A stretch of DNA of 13,700 nt. It comes from an uncultured Streptococcus sp. GTDB lineage: Bacteria; Bacillota; Bacilli; Lactobacillales; Aerococcaceae. The notes under the pieces were generated by a model. That model worked only from the letters and a program-made list of their open reading frames with translations, was not told the DNA's origin and ran no database searches. The first letter of the stretch is position 1. Each line of letters starts with the position of its first letter. The stretch spans positions 1 through 13,700 of the forward strand of contig CAJZJY010000010.1 in the NCBI GenBank assembly GCA_916050055.1. Direction: 5' to 3'. This document shows positions 7,138 to 13,700 of the stretch, piece after piece. A program made the position numbers and the translations under genes.

Positions 7138-8373
7138 ATGAATCGAGTAGTAATTACAGGAATGGGAGCAATCACTCCTTTAGGAAATGATGTTAATAGC
7201 TTCTGGGAAGGCCTTAAAGAAGGTAAGAACGGAATTGCTCCAATTACAAAATTTGATAAAAAAGACTTAGATGTTCATGTGGCGGCTGAAGTAAAAGACT
7301 TCGATGCTACAAAATACATGGATCGTAAAGAAGCAAAACGTATGGATTTATTCTGTCAATACGGACTAGCTGCAGCAATCCAAGCCGTTGAAGATAGCGG
7401 TATTACTCCAGAAAACACAGATTACGACCGCTTTGGTGTCATGGTTGGTTCTGGTATCGGTGGGTTAACAGTGATGGAAAGTCAAATCATCAAAATGCAT
7501 GATAAAGGCCCAACACGTGTTGCACCATTATTCGTTCCAATGGCAATCGGAAACATGGTTGCAGGAAACATTTCAATGAAAATCGGAGCTCGTGGTGTAT
7601 GTACATCATTAGTGACAGCCTGTGCAACAGGAACACATGCCATCGGAGAAGCGTTCCGTAACATTAAGCATGGATACTCAGATGTGATTTTAGCCGGTGG
7701 TGCTGAAGGTTCTATCTGTGAAATCGGAATTGCAGGATTCGCAGCTTTAACGGCCCTTTCAAGCAGTGATAATCCAGATGCAGCTTCATTACCATTTGAT
7801 AAAAAACGTGGTGGATTCGTAATGGGTGAAGGAGCAGGAGTTCTTGTTCTTGAAAGTCTAGAACACGCACAAAAACGAGGCGCTAAAATTTATGCAGAAG
7901 TCGTTGGATATGGTGCTACAGGAGATGCTTACCATATGACAGCTCCAAATCCTGATGGAAGCGGTGCTGGTAAAGCTATCTTACAAGCTATCGAAGAAGC
8001 AGGAGTGGCTCCAAGTGAAGTAGATTACGTGAATGCTCACGGTACTGGTACTCCAGCAAACGATTCAGCTGAAACAACTTCAATTCGTTATGCGTTAAAA
8101 GAAGCTGCCGATAAGGTTCATGTTTCAAGTACAAAATCAATGACAGGACACTTATTAGGAGCTGCTGGTGCTATCGAAGCGATTGCCTGCGTCAAAGCAG
8201 TTGAAGAAGACTTCGTACCACCAACGATTAATTTAACAGAGCAAGACGAAGCGTGTGACTTAAACGTAACTCCAAACGTTGGAGTTTCTACAAAAGTAGA
8301 CGTAGCAATTAGTAATTCGTTAGGTTTCGGTGGACATAATGCCGTAATCTGCGTGAAGAAATGGAAGGATTAA
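7138..8373 (+). CDS. fabF: FabF, beta-ketoacyl-ACP synthase II
   Basis: FabF elongates acyl-ACP by decarboxylative condensation with malonyl-ACP. The 411-residue thiolase-fold enzyme has the Cys-His-His set: C162 in VTACATGTHAIG, H301 in VNAHGTGTPAND and H338 in STKSMTGHLLGAAG, with the conserved K333. The glycine-rich SLGFGGHNA segment is present at the C-terminus. A strong AAAGGAGG precedes the ATG. It is the single elongating synthase in the cluster. Where an organism carries a second copy (FabO in enterococci) it takes part in unsaturated fatty-acid synthesis; none is visible here. accB starts three bases later. Confidence 0.96.
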   Translation: MNRVVITGMGAITPLGNDVNSFWEGLKEGKNGIAPITKFDKKDLDVHVAAEVKDFDATKYMDRKEAKRMDLFCQYGLAAAIQAVEDSGITPENTDYDRFGVMVGSGIGGLTVMESQIIKMHDKGPTRVAPLFVPMAIGNMVAGNISMKIGARGVCTSLVTACATGTHAIGEAFRNIKHGYSDVILAGGAEGSICEIGIAGFAALTALSSSDNPDAASLPFDKKRGGFVMGEGAGVLVLESLEHAQKRGAKIYAEVVGYGATGDAYHMTAPNPDGSGAGKAILQAIEEAGVAPSEVDYVNAHGTGTPANDSAETTSIRYALKEAADKVHVSSTKSMTGHLLGAAGAIEAIACVKAVEEDFVPPTINLTEQDEACDLNVTPNVGVSTKVDVAISNSLGFGGHNAVICVKKWKD

Positions 8374-8376
8374 TAC

Positions 8377-8844
8377 ATGAATGTAGAAGAAATTAAAGAA
8401 CTAATGACTTTGTTCAATGATTCAAACATGACTGAGTTTCATTTATCAAACGAAGAGTTCGAAGTGCAATTTAGTAAACGTGAGGAATATCCTCAAGTCG
8501 TTTCTAATGCCGTTGCACCAGTCGCAAACGTGGCAAGCCCAGTAGAAGCTGCACCAGTGAGTGCCGCGCCTTCTGCTGAAGCTCAAGAAGCTCCACAAGT
8601 AGCAACAGATGCAAAATACATTACAAGCCCAATCGTTGGGGTGGTTTACTTACAATCTTCACCAGACGCAGATCCATTTGTACAAGTGGGTAAACAAATC
8701 ACTTCAAACGACACTGTATGTATTATCGAAGCAATGAAAATCATGAACGAAATTAAGAGCGACTTCAATGGTGAAGTTTTAGAAGTCCTTGTAGAAAACG
8801 GCCAAATGGTTGATTTCGGACAAAAACTATTTGCGATTCGCTAA
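8377..8844 (+). CDS. accB: AccB, biotin carboxyl carrier protein of acetyl-CoA carboxylase
   Basis: AccB carries the biotin that shuttles carboxylate between AccC and the AccD/AccA transferase. The 155-residue protein has an N-terminal helical region (1-40), an Ala/Pro-rich flexible linker (about 44-78) and a C-terminal biotinyl domain. The biotinylation site is K121 in IEAMKIMNEI. The ribosome-binding site AAGGA (8365-8369) lies in the end of fabF, seven bases before the ATG. The subunits of the carboxylase are arranged around fabZ (accB-fabZ-accC-accD-accA), which is the usual order in lactic-acid bacteria. Confidence 0.96.
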   Translation: MNVEEIKELMTLFNDSNMTEFHLSNEEFEVQFSKREEYPQVVSNAVAPVANVASPVEAAPVSAAPSAEAQEAPQVATDAKYITSPIVGVVYLQSSPDADPFVQVGKQITSNDTVCIIEAMKIMNEIKSDFNGEVLEVLVENGQMVDFGQKLFAIR

Positions 8845-8868
8845 ACCCAATTTTAGGAGGAAATTAAG

Positions 8869-9300
8869 ATGAACATTATGACTGTAACTGACGTAGCTGA
8901 GTTAATCCCTAACCGTTACCCAATTTTATTTATTGACCGTGTAGATGAATTAGTACCAGGTGAGCACGTTGTGGCACGTAAAAACGTGACATTTAACGAA
9001 AGCTTCTTCCAAGGACATTTCCCTGGTGAACCTGTAATGCCTGGTGTGTTAATCGTTGAAGCATTAGCACAAGCTGGATCAATTCCATTATTGAAATTAG
9101 ATTCTTTTAAAGGAAAAACTGCTTACTTAGGCGGATTAAACAATGTTAAATTCCGTCAAAAAGTAACTCCAGGAGATGTGTTAACACTTCAAGTGGATAT
9201 CGTGAAATTAAAAGAATATGCAGGAATCGGTAAAGGCGTTGCTTATGTCGATGGTAAGAAAGTCGCAGAAGCTGAATTAACCTTTATTATTGGACGTTAA
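8869..9300 (+). CDS. fabZ: FabZ, 3-hydroxyacyl-ACP dehydratase
   Basis: FabZ dehydrates 3-hydroxyacyl-ACP to trans-2-enoyl-ACP. The 143-residue hot-dog-fold protein carries the RYPILFIDRV motif (16-25) and the catalytic H50 in GHFPGEPVMPGV, with E64 in the following central helix. The ATG at 8869 is preferred over the one at 8878 because AGGAGG sits at suitable spacing before the former. In enterococci a close paralogue (FabN) also isomerises the double bond to allow unsaturated fatty acids; sequence alone, without alignment, cannot exclude such activity, but the position within the acc genes is that of the ordinary FabZ. Confidence 0.95.
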   Translation: MNIMTVTDVAELIPNRYPILFIDRVDELVPGEHVVARKNVTFNESFFQGHFPGEPVMPGVLIVEALAQAGSIPLLKLDSFKGKTAYLGGLNNVKFRQKVTPGDVLTLQVDIVKLKEYAGIGKGVAYVDGKKVAEAELTFIIGR

Positions 9301-9304
9301 GCCT

Positions 9305-10675
9305 ATGTTTAATAGAGTACTAATCGCAAACCGTGGAGAGATTGCTTGCCGTATTATTCGTGCTTGTCGCGAGTTAGGAATTGAATCGGTAGCCGTCTAT
9401 TCCCAAGCGGATAAAGATGCTCTTCATGTACAATTAGCCGATCATGCCGTTTGTATCGGACCTGCCGCTTCAAAAGATTCTTACTTAAAAGTTGAAAATA
9501 TTTTGAGTGCAGCCGTTATAACAGGTGCACAAGCGATTCACCCAGGATTTGGATTCTTATCGGAGAATGCCAAATTTGCCAAAATGTGTGCGGAATGCAA
9601 TATCACTTTCATTGGGCCTTCAAGCGAAGTGATTTCTCAAATGGGGGATAAAGCAGAAGCTCGTAAGCAAATGATTGCGGCAAACGTACCGGTGATTCCT
9701 GGTAGTGATGATGTTGTCGCAACCGTTGAAGAAGGAATTGAACTTGCCAAGCGTATCGGCTTTCCGCTCTTAATTAAGGCGGTTGCTGGTGGTGGTGGTA
9801 AAGGAATTCGTCGTGTTGAAACAGTTGAAGAATTTGAACATCAATTTGTGACAGCTCGCCAAGAAGCCTTACAAGCCTTCGGAAATGCTGATGTGTACAT
9901 GGAACGTATTATCTATCCAGCCAAACATATTGAAATTCAAATTTTAGCCGACCAACATGGAAATGTGGTTCACCTAGGAGAGCGTGACTGTTCACTTCAA
10001 CGTAAAAATCAAAAGATTATCGAAGAAGCGCCAAGTCCATCTCTTTCTCCTCAACTCAGAAGAGAAATGGGGGAAGCAGCTGTTCGTGCTGCTAAAGCAG
10101 TCGGCTATCAAAACGCAGGAACGATTGAGTTTCTTGTGGATGAAGAAAAACATTTCTATTTCATGGAAATGAATACGCGTATTCAAGTTGAACATCCAAT
10201 TACAGAAATGATTACGAATGTGGATCTTGTGCAACAACAAATTAAAATTGCTGCAGGAGAAGAGTTACCATTTACTCAAGAGGATATTACTTTCCAAGGA
10301 CATGCGATTGAATGTCGTTTAAACGCTGAAAATCCATTTGAAGGCTTCCGTCCTTCTCCAGGTAAAGTAACGTTCTTACACCAACCAGTTGGTGGTATGG
10401 GCGTTCGTATTGAATCAGCACTGTATACAGGATATCAAATTCCACCATTCTACGATTCAATGTTAACGAAGTTGATTGCGCACGGTAAAACACGTGAAGA
10501 AGCCATTCTTCGCATGAAACGGATGCTCTTTGAACTTGTAGTAGAGGGTGTGGATACGAACCAAGAATTCGTTGAAGATTTATTAGATTCTTCTGCGTTC
10601 AGACGTGGAGATTATACTACTGCGTATGTTGAAACTGAATTTTTGAAACACTGGAATCAACCAAAAGAGAAATAG
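9305..10675 (+). CDS. accC: AccC, biotin carboxylase subunit of acetyl-CoA carboxylase
   Basis: AccC carboxylates the biotin on AccB using ATP and bicarbonate. With the start at 9305 the protein has 456 residues, the normal length. It shows the N-terminal MFNRVLIANRGEIACRI segment, the ATP-grasp glycine-rich loop GGGGKG (162-167), ERDCSLQRKNQK (226-237) and the metal/substrate segment EMNTRIQVEHP (288-298), then the C-terminal biotin-carboxylase domain. A TTG at 9290 would add five residues and overlap fabZ; the ATG at 9305 matches the family N-terminus. The Shine-Dalgarno is weak (TTGGA around 9290-9294), so translation probably depends on coupling with fabZ, whose stop is four bases upstream. 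Confidence 0.95.
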   Translation: MFNRVLIANRGEIACRIIRACRELGIESVAVYSQADKDALHVQLADHAVCIGPAASKDSYLKVENILSAAVITGAQAIHPGFGFLSENAKFAKMCAECNITFIGPSSEVISQMGDKAEARKQMIAANVPVIPGSDDVVATVEEGIELAKRIGFPLLIKAVAGGGGKGIRRVETVEEFEHQFVTARQEALQAFGNADVYMERIIYPAKHIEIQILADQHGNVVHLGERDCSLQRKNQKIIEEAPSPSLSPQLRREMGEAAVRAAKAVGYQNAGTIEFLVDEEKHFYFMEMNTRIQVEHPITEMITNVDLVQQQIKIAAGEELPFTQEDITFQGHAIECRLNAENPFEGFRPSPGKVTFLHQPVGGMGVRIESALYTGYQIPPFYDSMLTKLIAHGKTREEAILRMKRMLFELVVEGVDTNQEFVEDLLDSSAFRRGDYTTAYVETEFLKHWNQPKEK

Positions 10676-10700
10676 AATGATTTAGTAAAGGAGTGATTAG

Positions 10701-11561
10701 ATGGGTCTGTTTAGAAAACGGTCGTATATCACCATTAATCGTACCAAAGTAGACTTATCTGAACAGTCTGAGTTACCTACAGTTCCGGATGGGAAATGGG
10801 TGAAATGTCCTTCTTGTGACAAAATTGTCTACAAAGAAGACTTAGGATCCTTAAAAGTTTGTCCGCACTGTGATGCTCATTTTAGAATTAATGCGGCTGA
10901 ACGATTAGCCATTACAGTAGATACATTCCAGGAACTCTTTGAGGATGAAAAGCCGAAAGTAGATGTAGCCTTTCCAGGATACGAAGCGAAATTGGAGAAA
11001 GCCTCTAAAGTAGCCAAAGAAAATGAAGCTGTAACAGTCGGTGTGGCGACAATCGGGGAAGAATCCTTTATTTGTTGCGTCATGAACTCATTCTTCATGA
11101 TGGGGTCAATGGGACAAGTCGTTGGTGAGAAAATCACGAAGGCTTTCCAAGAAGGAATCAAACGCCAATTACCAGTCGTGATTTTTACCGCTTCAGGTGG
11201 TGCCAGAATGCAAGAAGGAATCTTTTCTCTAATGCAAATGGCGAAAATCTCAGGAGTTGTGGAAGAACACCATCAAGCTGGATTATTCTATTTAACAGTA
11301 TTGACGGATCCAACAACAGGAGGCGTCACTGCAAGCTTTGCAATGCAAGGCGACATTATTTTAGCAGAACCAAAAGCTATTGTTGGATTTGCTGGGAAAC
11401 GTGTTGTGGAACAAACCATGAACCAAAAACTTCCAGATGATTTCCAACAAGCAGAAACCGTTCTGGAACAAGGGTTTATTGATGCGGTGGTTCACCGTAA
11501 GGAAATGAAGAAGATGATTCATCGTCTACTTGTCCTTCATAGAAAGGAGTCGAATGCATGA
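10701..11561 (+). CDS. accD: AccD, acetyl-CoA carboxylase carboxyltransferase beta subunit
   Basis: AccD forms, with AccA, the carboxyltransferase that moves carboxylate from biotin to acetyl-CoA. The 286-residue protein begins with a four-cysteine zinc ribbon (C36, C39, C54, C57 in CPSC...CPHC), followed by the crotonase-like domain with [11 protein letters not shown] (163-173) and the oxyanion-hole-type segment [11 protein letters not shown] (205-215). AAAGGAG precedes the ATG. Its final codons overlap the accA start (ATGA at 11558-11561), a sign of translational coupling that would keep the two subunits equal. Zinc-ribbon RNA/DNA binding known for the E. coli protein is not testable here. 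Confidence 0.96.
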   Translation: MGLFRKRSYITINRTKVDLSEQSELPTVPDGKWVKCPSCDKIVYKEDLGSLKVCPHCDAHFRINAAERLAITVDTFQELFEDEKPKVDVAFPGYEAKLEKASKVAKENEAVTVGVATIGEESFICCVMNSFFMMGSMGQVVGEKITKAFQEGIKRQLPVVIFTASGGARMQEGIFSLMQMAKISGVVEEHHQAGLFYLTVLTDPTTGGVTASFAMQGDIILAEPKAIVGFAGKRVVEQTMNQKLPDDFQQAETVLEQGFIDAVVHRKEMKKMIHRLLVLHRKESNA

Positions 11562-12325
11562 AACCAATGAAAATTGTTTTGTTGGCACGTGATGTGAAAC
11601 GTCCAACGACAAAAGAATGGATTAACGCCGTATTTGATTACTTTATTGAATTACATGGTGACCGTTACTACGCCGATGATAAAGCTCTTGTAGGCGGGAT
11701 TGCGACATTAAACGGTAAACCTGTTACAGTGATTGGGATGGAGAAGGGACATACGCTTCAAGAAAACTTGAAGACAAACTTCGGTCAAGTCCATCCAGAA
11801 GGATACCGTAAGAGTGCACGTTTGATGAAACAAGCTGAGAAGTTTAACCGTCCAGTTGTGACATTTATTAATACGGCTGGTGCTTTCTGCGGGGCAACTG
11901 CGGAAGAACGTGGAATCGGTGAAGCTATTGCGGATAATCTTCGTATTATGAGCCACTTGAAAGTTCCAATCATCGCCATCCTATGTGGTGAAGGCGGAAG
12001 TGGTGGAGCATTAGCGCTTGCCGTTGCCAATGAAGTTTGGATGATGGAATATGCGATGTATTCAATTCTTTCTCCAGAAGGATTTGCATCGATTTTGTGG
12101 AAGGATGGTTCAAAAGCCAGTCAAGCTGCCGAATTGATGAAATTCACAAGTAATGATTTGTTGGCGCAAAAGATTGTTGACCGCATTATTCCAGAAAAGA
12201 AAAAGACAAACGAAGAGATTGCTTTGGAGTTGAGAGAACAATTAGAAGTTCAATTAAATGAGTGGTCATTGAAATCGAAAGAAGAAATTGTAAGCCAACG
12301 TTTAGAGCGATTTAATCAATATTAG
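11558..12325 (+). CDS. accA: AccA, acetyl-CoA carboxylase carboxyltransferase alpha subunit
   Basis: AccA is the partner of AccD in the carboxyltransferase heterotetramer. The 255-residue protein is shorter than the E. coli form (about 319) because it lacks the long N-terminal extension, which is usual in lactic-acid bacteria. Conserved segments are [11 protein letters not shown] (31-41), [13 protein letters not shown] (64-76), [15 protein letters not shown] (105-119) and [14 protein letters not shown] (144-157). The GAFCG sequence replaces the GAYPG of many family members. It is the last gene of the cluster: a terminator follows 20 bases after the stop. Start is fixed by the ATGA overlap with accD. 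Confidence 0.95.
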   Translation: MKPMKIVLLARDVKRPTTKEWINAVFDYFIELHGDRYYADDKALVGGIATLNGKPVTVIGMEKGHTLQENLKTNFGQVHPEGYRKSARLMKQAEKFNRPVVTFINTAGAFCGATAEERGIGEAIADNLRIMSHLKVPIIAILCGEGGSGGALALAVANEVWMMEYAMYSILSPEGFASILWKDGSKASQAAELMKFTSNDLLAQKIVDRIIPEKKKTNEEIALELREQLEVQLNEWSLKSKEEIVSQRLERFNQY

Positions 12326-12345
12326 AATTTGATGAAAATTCCAAG

Positions 12346-12375
12346 GAGCCTGACTTTTTTGTTAGGCTCTTTTTT
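12346..12375 (+). terminator. Rho-independent terminator after accA
   Basis: A 9-bp stem, GAGCCTGAC (12346-12354) with GTTAGGCTC (12361-12369) including one G-T wobble, encloses a loop of six T and is followed by six T (12370-12375). It ends the fatty-acid operon. Confidence 0.9.
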
Positions 12376-12383
12376 GTTATACT
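12375..12383 (+). promoter_or_regulatory. Extended -10 promoter of the Xaa-Pro peptidase gene
   Basis: TGTTATACT (12375-12383) combines a TG extension with a -10 of TATACT (12378-12383). No good -35 exists at 16-18 bases upstream, where only the T-rich loop of the accA terminator is found. The extended -10 could compensate. Promoter and terminator overlap by one base. The ribosome-binding site GGAGGG (12402-12407) sits eight bases before the ATG. Confidence 0.6.
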
Positions 12384-12415
12384 AGAGTTACCATTTTCAT
12401 TGGAGGGAACAAAAT

Positions 12416-13477
12416 ATGACACGTTTAGAAAAAGTAAGAAATTCCATGAAAGAACAAGAAATTGATGGATTGATTGTTTATAGCCCATACAATTTACGTT
12501 ATTTAGCAAACTTTACAGGAACAACAGGGTTTGCATTAATTACATTGACAGATGCTTATTTTGTAACAGATGCTCGTTACACTCAACAAGCACAACAACA
12601 AGCAAAAGGATTCCATGTGATTGAACATAAGACAGGTTGGGTTCCAGCATTTGAAAAAATCATTCGTGAAAACGACTTGAAATTTGTTGGATTTGAAGCA
12701 GACCATGTTTCAGTTTCACAATTAGAAATCTTCGAAGATGCATTTGATACAGCATTAATTCCAACACAAAACATTGTAGAGAAAATTCGTGAAGTCAAAG
12801 ATGAAGGTGAAATCCAAACAATCCGTGAAGCTTGCCGTATTTCAGATGCTGCATTCCTACACATTTTAGATTTCATTAAACCAGGTGTGAGCGAAATCCA
12901 AGTGGCAAATGAATTAGACTTCTATATGCGTGGACTTGGAGCAACTGGAGTTTCATTTGATACAATCGTTGCTAGTGGAGTTCGTTCTTCAATGCCTCAC
13001 GGTGTTGCGAGTGCAAAAGTTATTGAAACTGGAGATCTAGTAACGCTTGACTTTGGTTGCTACTACAATGGTTATGTATCTGATATGACTAGAACAATCG
13101 CTGTTGGTGAACCAATTGACCAATTAAAAGAGATTCACGATGTAGTTTTACAAGCTCAATTAAAAGTGAGCGAAGTAGCAGGACCTGGTAAAACAGGAGT
13201 TGAATTAGACAAGATTGCTCGTGACTACATTGCTAGCCGTGGTTATGGTGAATACTTCACTCACTCAACAGGTCATGGTATCGGTCTTGAAATCCATGAA
13301 GCACCGAACGTTTCTCGTATTGCGACACAAGCATTTGTACCAGGTAATGTCATTACAAATGAACCAGGAATTTACCTTCCTGGAGTTGGTGGAGTACGTA
13401 TTGAAGACGACATTATTATCAATGAAACTGGCGGCGAAGTGATTCAAAAAGTTCCACGTGAACTCATTATTCTCTAA
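12416..13477 (+). CDS. Xaa-Pro aminopeptidase-type M24 family peptidase (PepP/PepQ-like)
   Basis: This cytoplasmic metallopeptidase of 353 residues probably removes N-terminal residues next to proline or cleaves Xaa-Pro dipeptides. The N-terminal creatinase-like domain (about 1-125) precedes the pita-bread M24 domain. All five metal ligands are visible: D212 (TLDFG), D223 (VSDMTR), H287 (STGHGIG), E316 (TNEPGIY) and E330 (VRIED); H195 (SMPHG) is the usual proton-shuttle histidine. The short length and sequence resemble the YqhT/PepP group that commonly lies beside efp and asp23/nusB genes in Firmicutes. It has its own promoter, so it is independent of the fatty-acid cluster. Aminopeptidase versus prolidase activity cannot be decided here. 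Confidence 0.92.
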   Translation: MTRLEKVRNSMKEQEIDGLIVYSPYNLRYLANFTGTTGFALITLTDAYFVTDARYTQQAQQQAKGFHVIEHKTGWVPAFEKIIRENDLKFVGFEADHVSVSQLEIFEDAFDTALIPTQNIVEKIREVKDEGEIQTIREACRISDAAFLHILDFIKPGVSEIQVANELDFYMRGLGATGVSFDTIVASGVRSSMPHGVASAKVIETGDLVTLDFGCYYNGYVSDMTRTIAVGEPIDQLKEIHDVVLQAQLKVSEVAGPGKTGVELDKIARDYIASRGYGEYFTHSTGHGIGLEIHEAPNVSRIATQAFVPGNVITNEPGIYLPGVGGVRIEDDIIINETGGEVIQKVPRELIIL

Positions 13478-13489
13478 AATAGACGGTAG

Positions 13490-13518
13490 TTGTGAGAATA
13501 GCTGTTTCATGGTAAACT
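13490..13518 (+). promoter_or_regulatory. Probable promoter of the Asp23/Gls24-family gene
   Basis: TTGTGA (13490-13495) and TAAACT (13513-13518) are spaced by 17 bases. Each matches four of six consensus positions, and TGG immediately before the -10 gives a TG extension. It lies 13 bases after the peptidase stop codon. No clear terminator separates the two genes, so read-through may also occur. Confidence 0.5.
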
Positions 13519-13577
13519 AAATGAGAATTGGAAAATCTTTTTATGAGTAATTTTCTATCAAACAGGGAGGTTACAAA

Positions 13578-13665
13578 ATGGAACAAATCAAAAAATATTC
13601 TAAAGATCAAGAACTAGGTGCAATCGAAATTGCTCCTGAAGTTATCGAAAGCATTGCAGGGATTG
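13578..13665 (+). CDS. Asp23/Gls24-family protein, first 29 codons only (cut by adapter sequence)
   Basis: The N-terminus (GAIEIAPEVIESIAGI at residues 14-29) is the characteristic opening of the Asp23/Gls24 (DUF322) family, small cytoplasmic or membrane-associated proteins linked to envelope stress. The ribosome-binding site GGGAGG (13565-13570) is seven bases before the ATG. Only 29 codons, plus one base of the next, appear genuine. From 13666 the sequence is Illumina adapter, and the reading frame runs into it to a stop at 13686-13688, giving an artificial 36-residue product ending EIGRAHV. In Firmicutes such a gene (yqhY-like) often sits between efp or pepP and nusB, which fits this position. 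The family call rests on a short segment. Confidence 0.78.
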
Positions 13666-13700
13666 AGATCGGAAGAGCACACGTCTGAACTCCAGTCACA
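13666..13700 (+). other. Illumina TruSeq adapter contamination at the contig end
   Basis: The stretch begins AGATCGGAAGAGC and continues to CTGAACTCCAGTCAC at 13685-13699, which is the standard TruSeq read-1 3' adapter. The last base (13700) would be the next base of the library oligonucleotide. It is non-biological, marks the true end of the assembled contig at 13665, and should be trimmed. Confidence 0.97.

Noticed and set aside
9290..9304. TTG at 9290 as the accC start
   Set aside because: It would overlap fabZ and add MDVKP before the family's conserved MFxxVLIANRGE N-terminus; the ATG at 9305 fits better.
9984..10240. Small overlapping frames on both strands within accC
   Set aside because: They overlap conserved biotin carboxylase motifs and have lysine/phenylalanine-rich shadow composition with no translation signals.
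13215..13442. Second + strand frame of 75 codons inside the peptidase gene
   Set aside because: It lies wholly within the M24 catalytic domain in another frame, across the essential metal-ligand codons, with no ribosome-binding site or family resemblance.
13666..13688. C-terminal EIGRAHV as a real end of the Asp23-family protein
   Set aside because: These codons are Illumina adapter, so the stop codon and the peptide are artefacts.
1..13700. Mobile elements, CRISPR arrays, tRNA or rRNA genes, phage genes
   Set aside because: No transposase, direct-repeat array, tRNA cloverleaf or rRNA-like sequence was seen; the region is densely packed with conserved core genes.

Overview
The window is a low-GC Firmicutes chromosome segment that is almost entirely coding on the + strand. 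Its core is a complete type II fatty-acid synthesis (FASII) cluster in the order fabT-fabH-acpP-fabK-fabD-fabG-fabF-accB-fabZ-accC-accD-accA. This order, the MarR-type regulator FabT and the FMN-dependent enoyl reductase FabK are typical of Lactobacillales (streptococci, enterococci, carnobacteria). I infer a Lactobacillales member, possibly Granulicatella/Carnobacteriaceae-like, but the species cannot be fixed from the sequence alone.

Layout. (1) Positions 1-860 hold the C-terminal part of a PotD-like polyamine-binding protein, cut by the window edge. One base later comes a YtcJ-type amidohydrolase (862-2448), closed by a strong intrinsic terminator (2453-2482). (2) Positions 2449-2695 are the longest non-coding stretch. 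They carry the terminator, a small AT-rich inverted repeat and the fabT promoter, studded with four TTTGA-N3-TCAAA palindromes that I read as FabT operators. (3) Positions 2696-12325 are the twelve FASII genes. They are tightly packed, with gaps of 3-26 bp and one ATGA overlap, apart from an 81-bp gap between fabK and fabD that contains a terminator-like hairpin. A terminator follows accA (12346-12375). (4) An Xaa-Pro peptidase gene (12416-13477) has a promoter that abuts that terminator. (5) The start of an Asp23/Gls24-family gene (from 13578) is interrupted at 13665/13666 by Illumina adapter sequence.

How the genes work together. AccB, AccC, AccD and AccA form acetyl-CoA carboxylase and make malonyl-CoA. 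FabD moves the malonyl group to AcpP, and FabH starts chains by condensing acyl-CoA with malonyl-ACP. FabF, FabG, FabZ and FabK carry out condensation, ketoreduction, dehydration and enoyl reduction in each elongation cycle. FabT is expected to repress the cluster when long acyl-ACPs accumulate, for example from exogenous fatty acids. No unsaturated-fatty-acid isomerase (FabM) lies beside fabT in this window.

The window is mostly a conserved housekeeping locus and I see no new biological system. The points most worth a second look are the dense operator array before fabT, the hairpin inside the operon between fabK and fabD, and the adapter contamination that gives the last ORF a false C-terminus.
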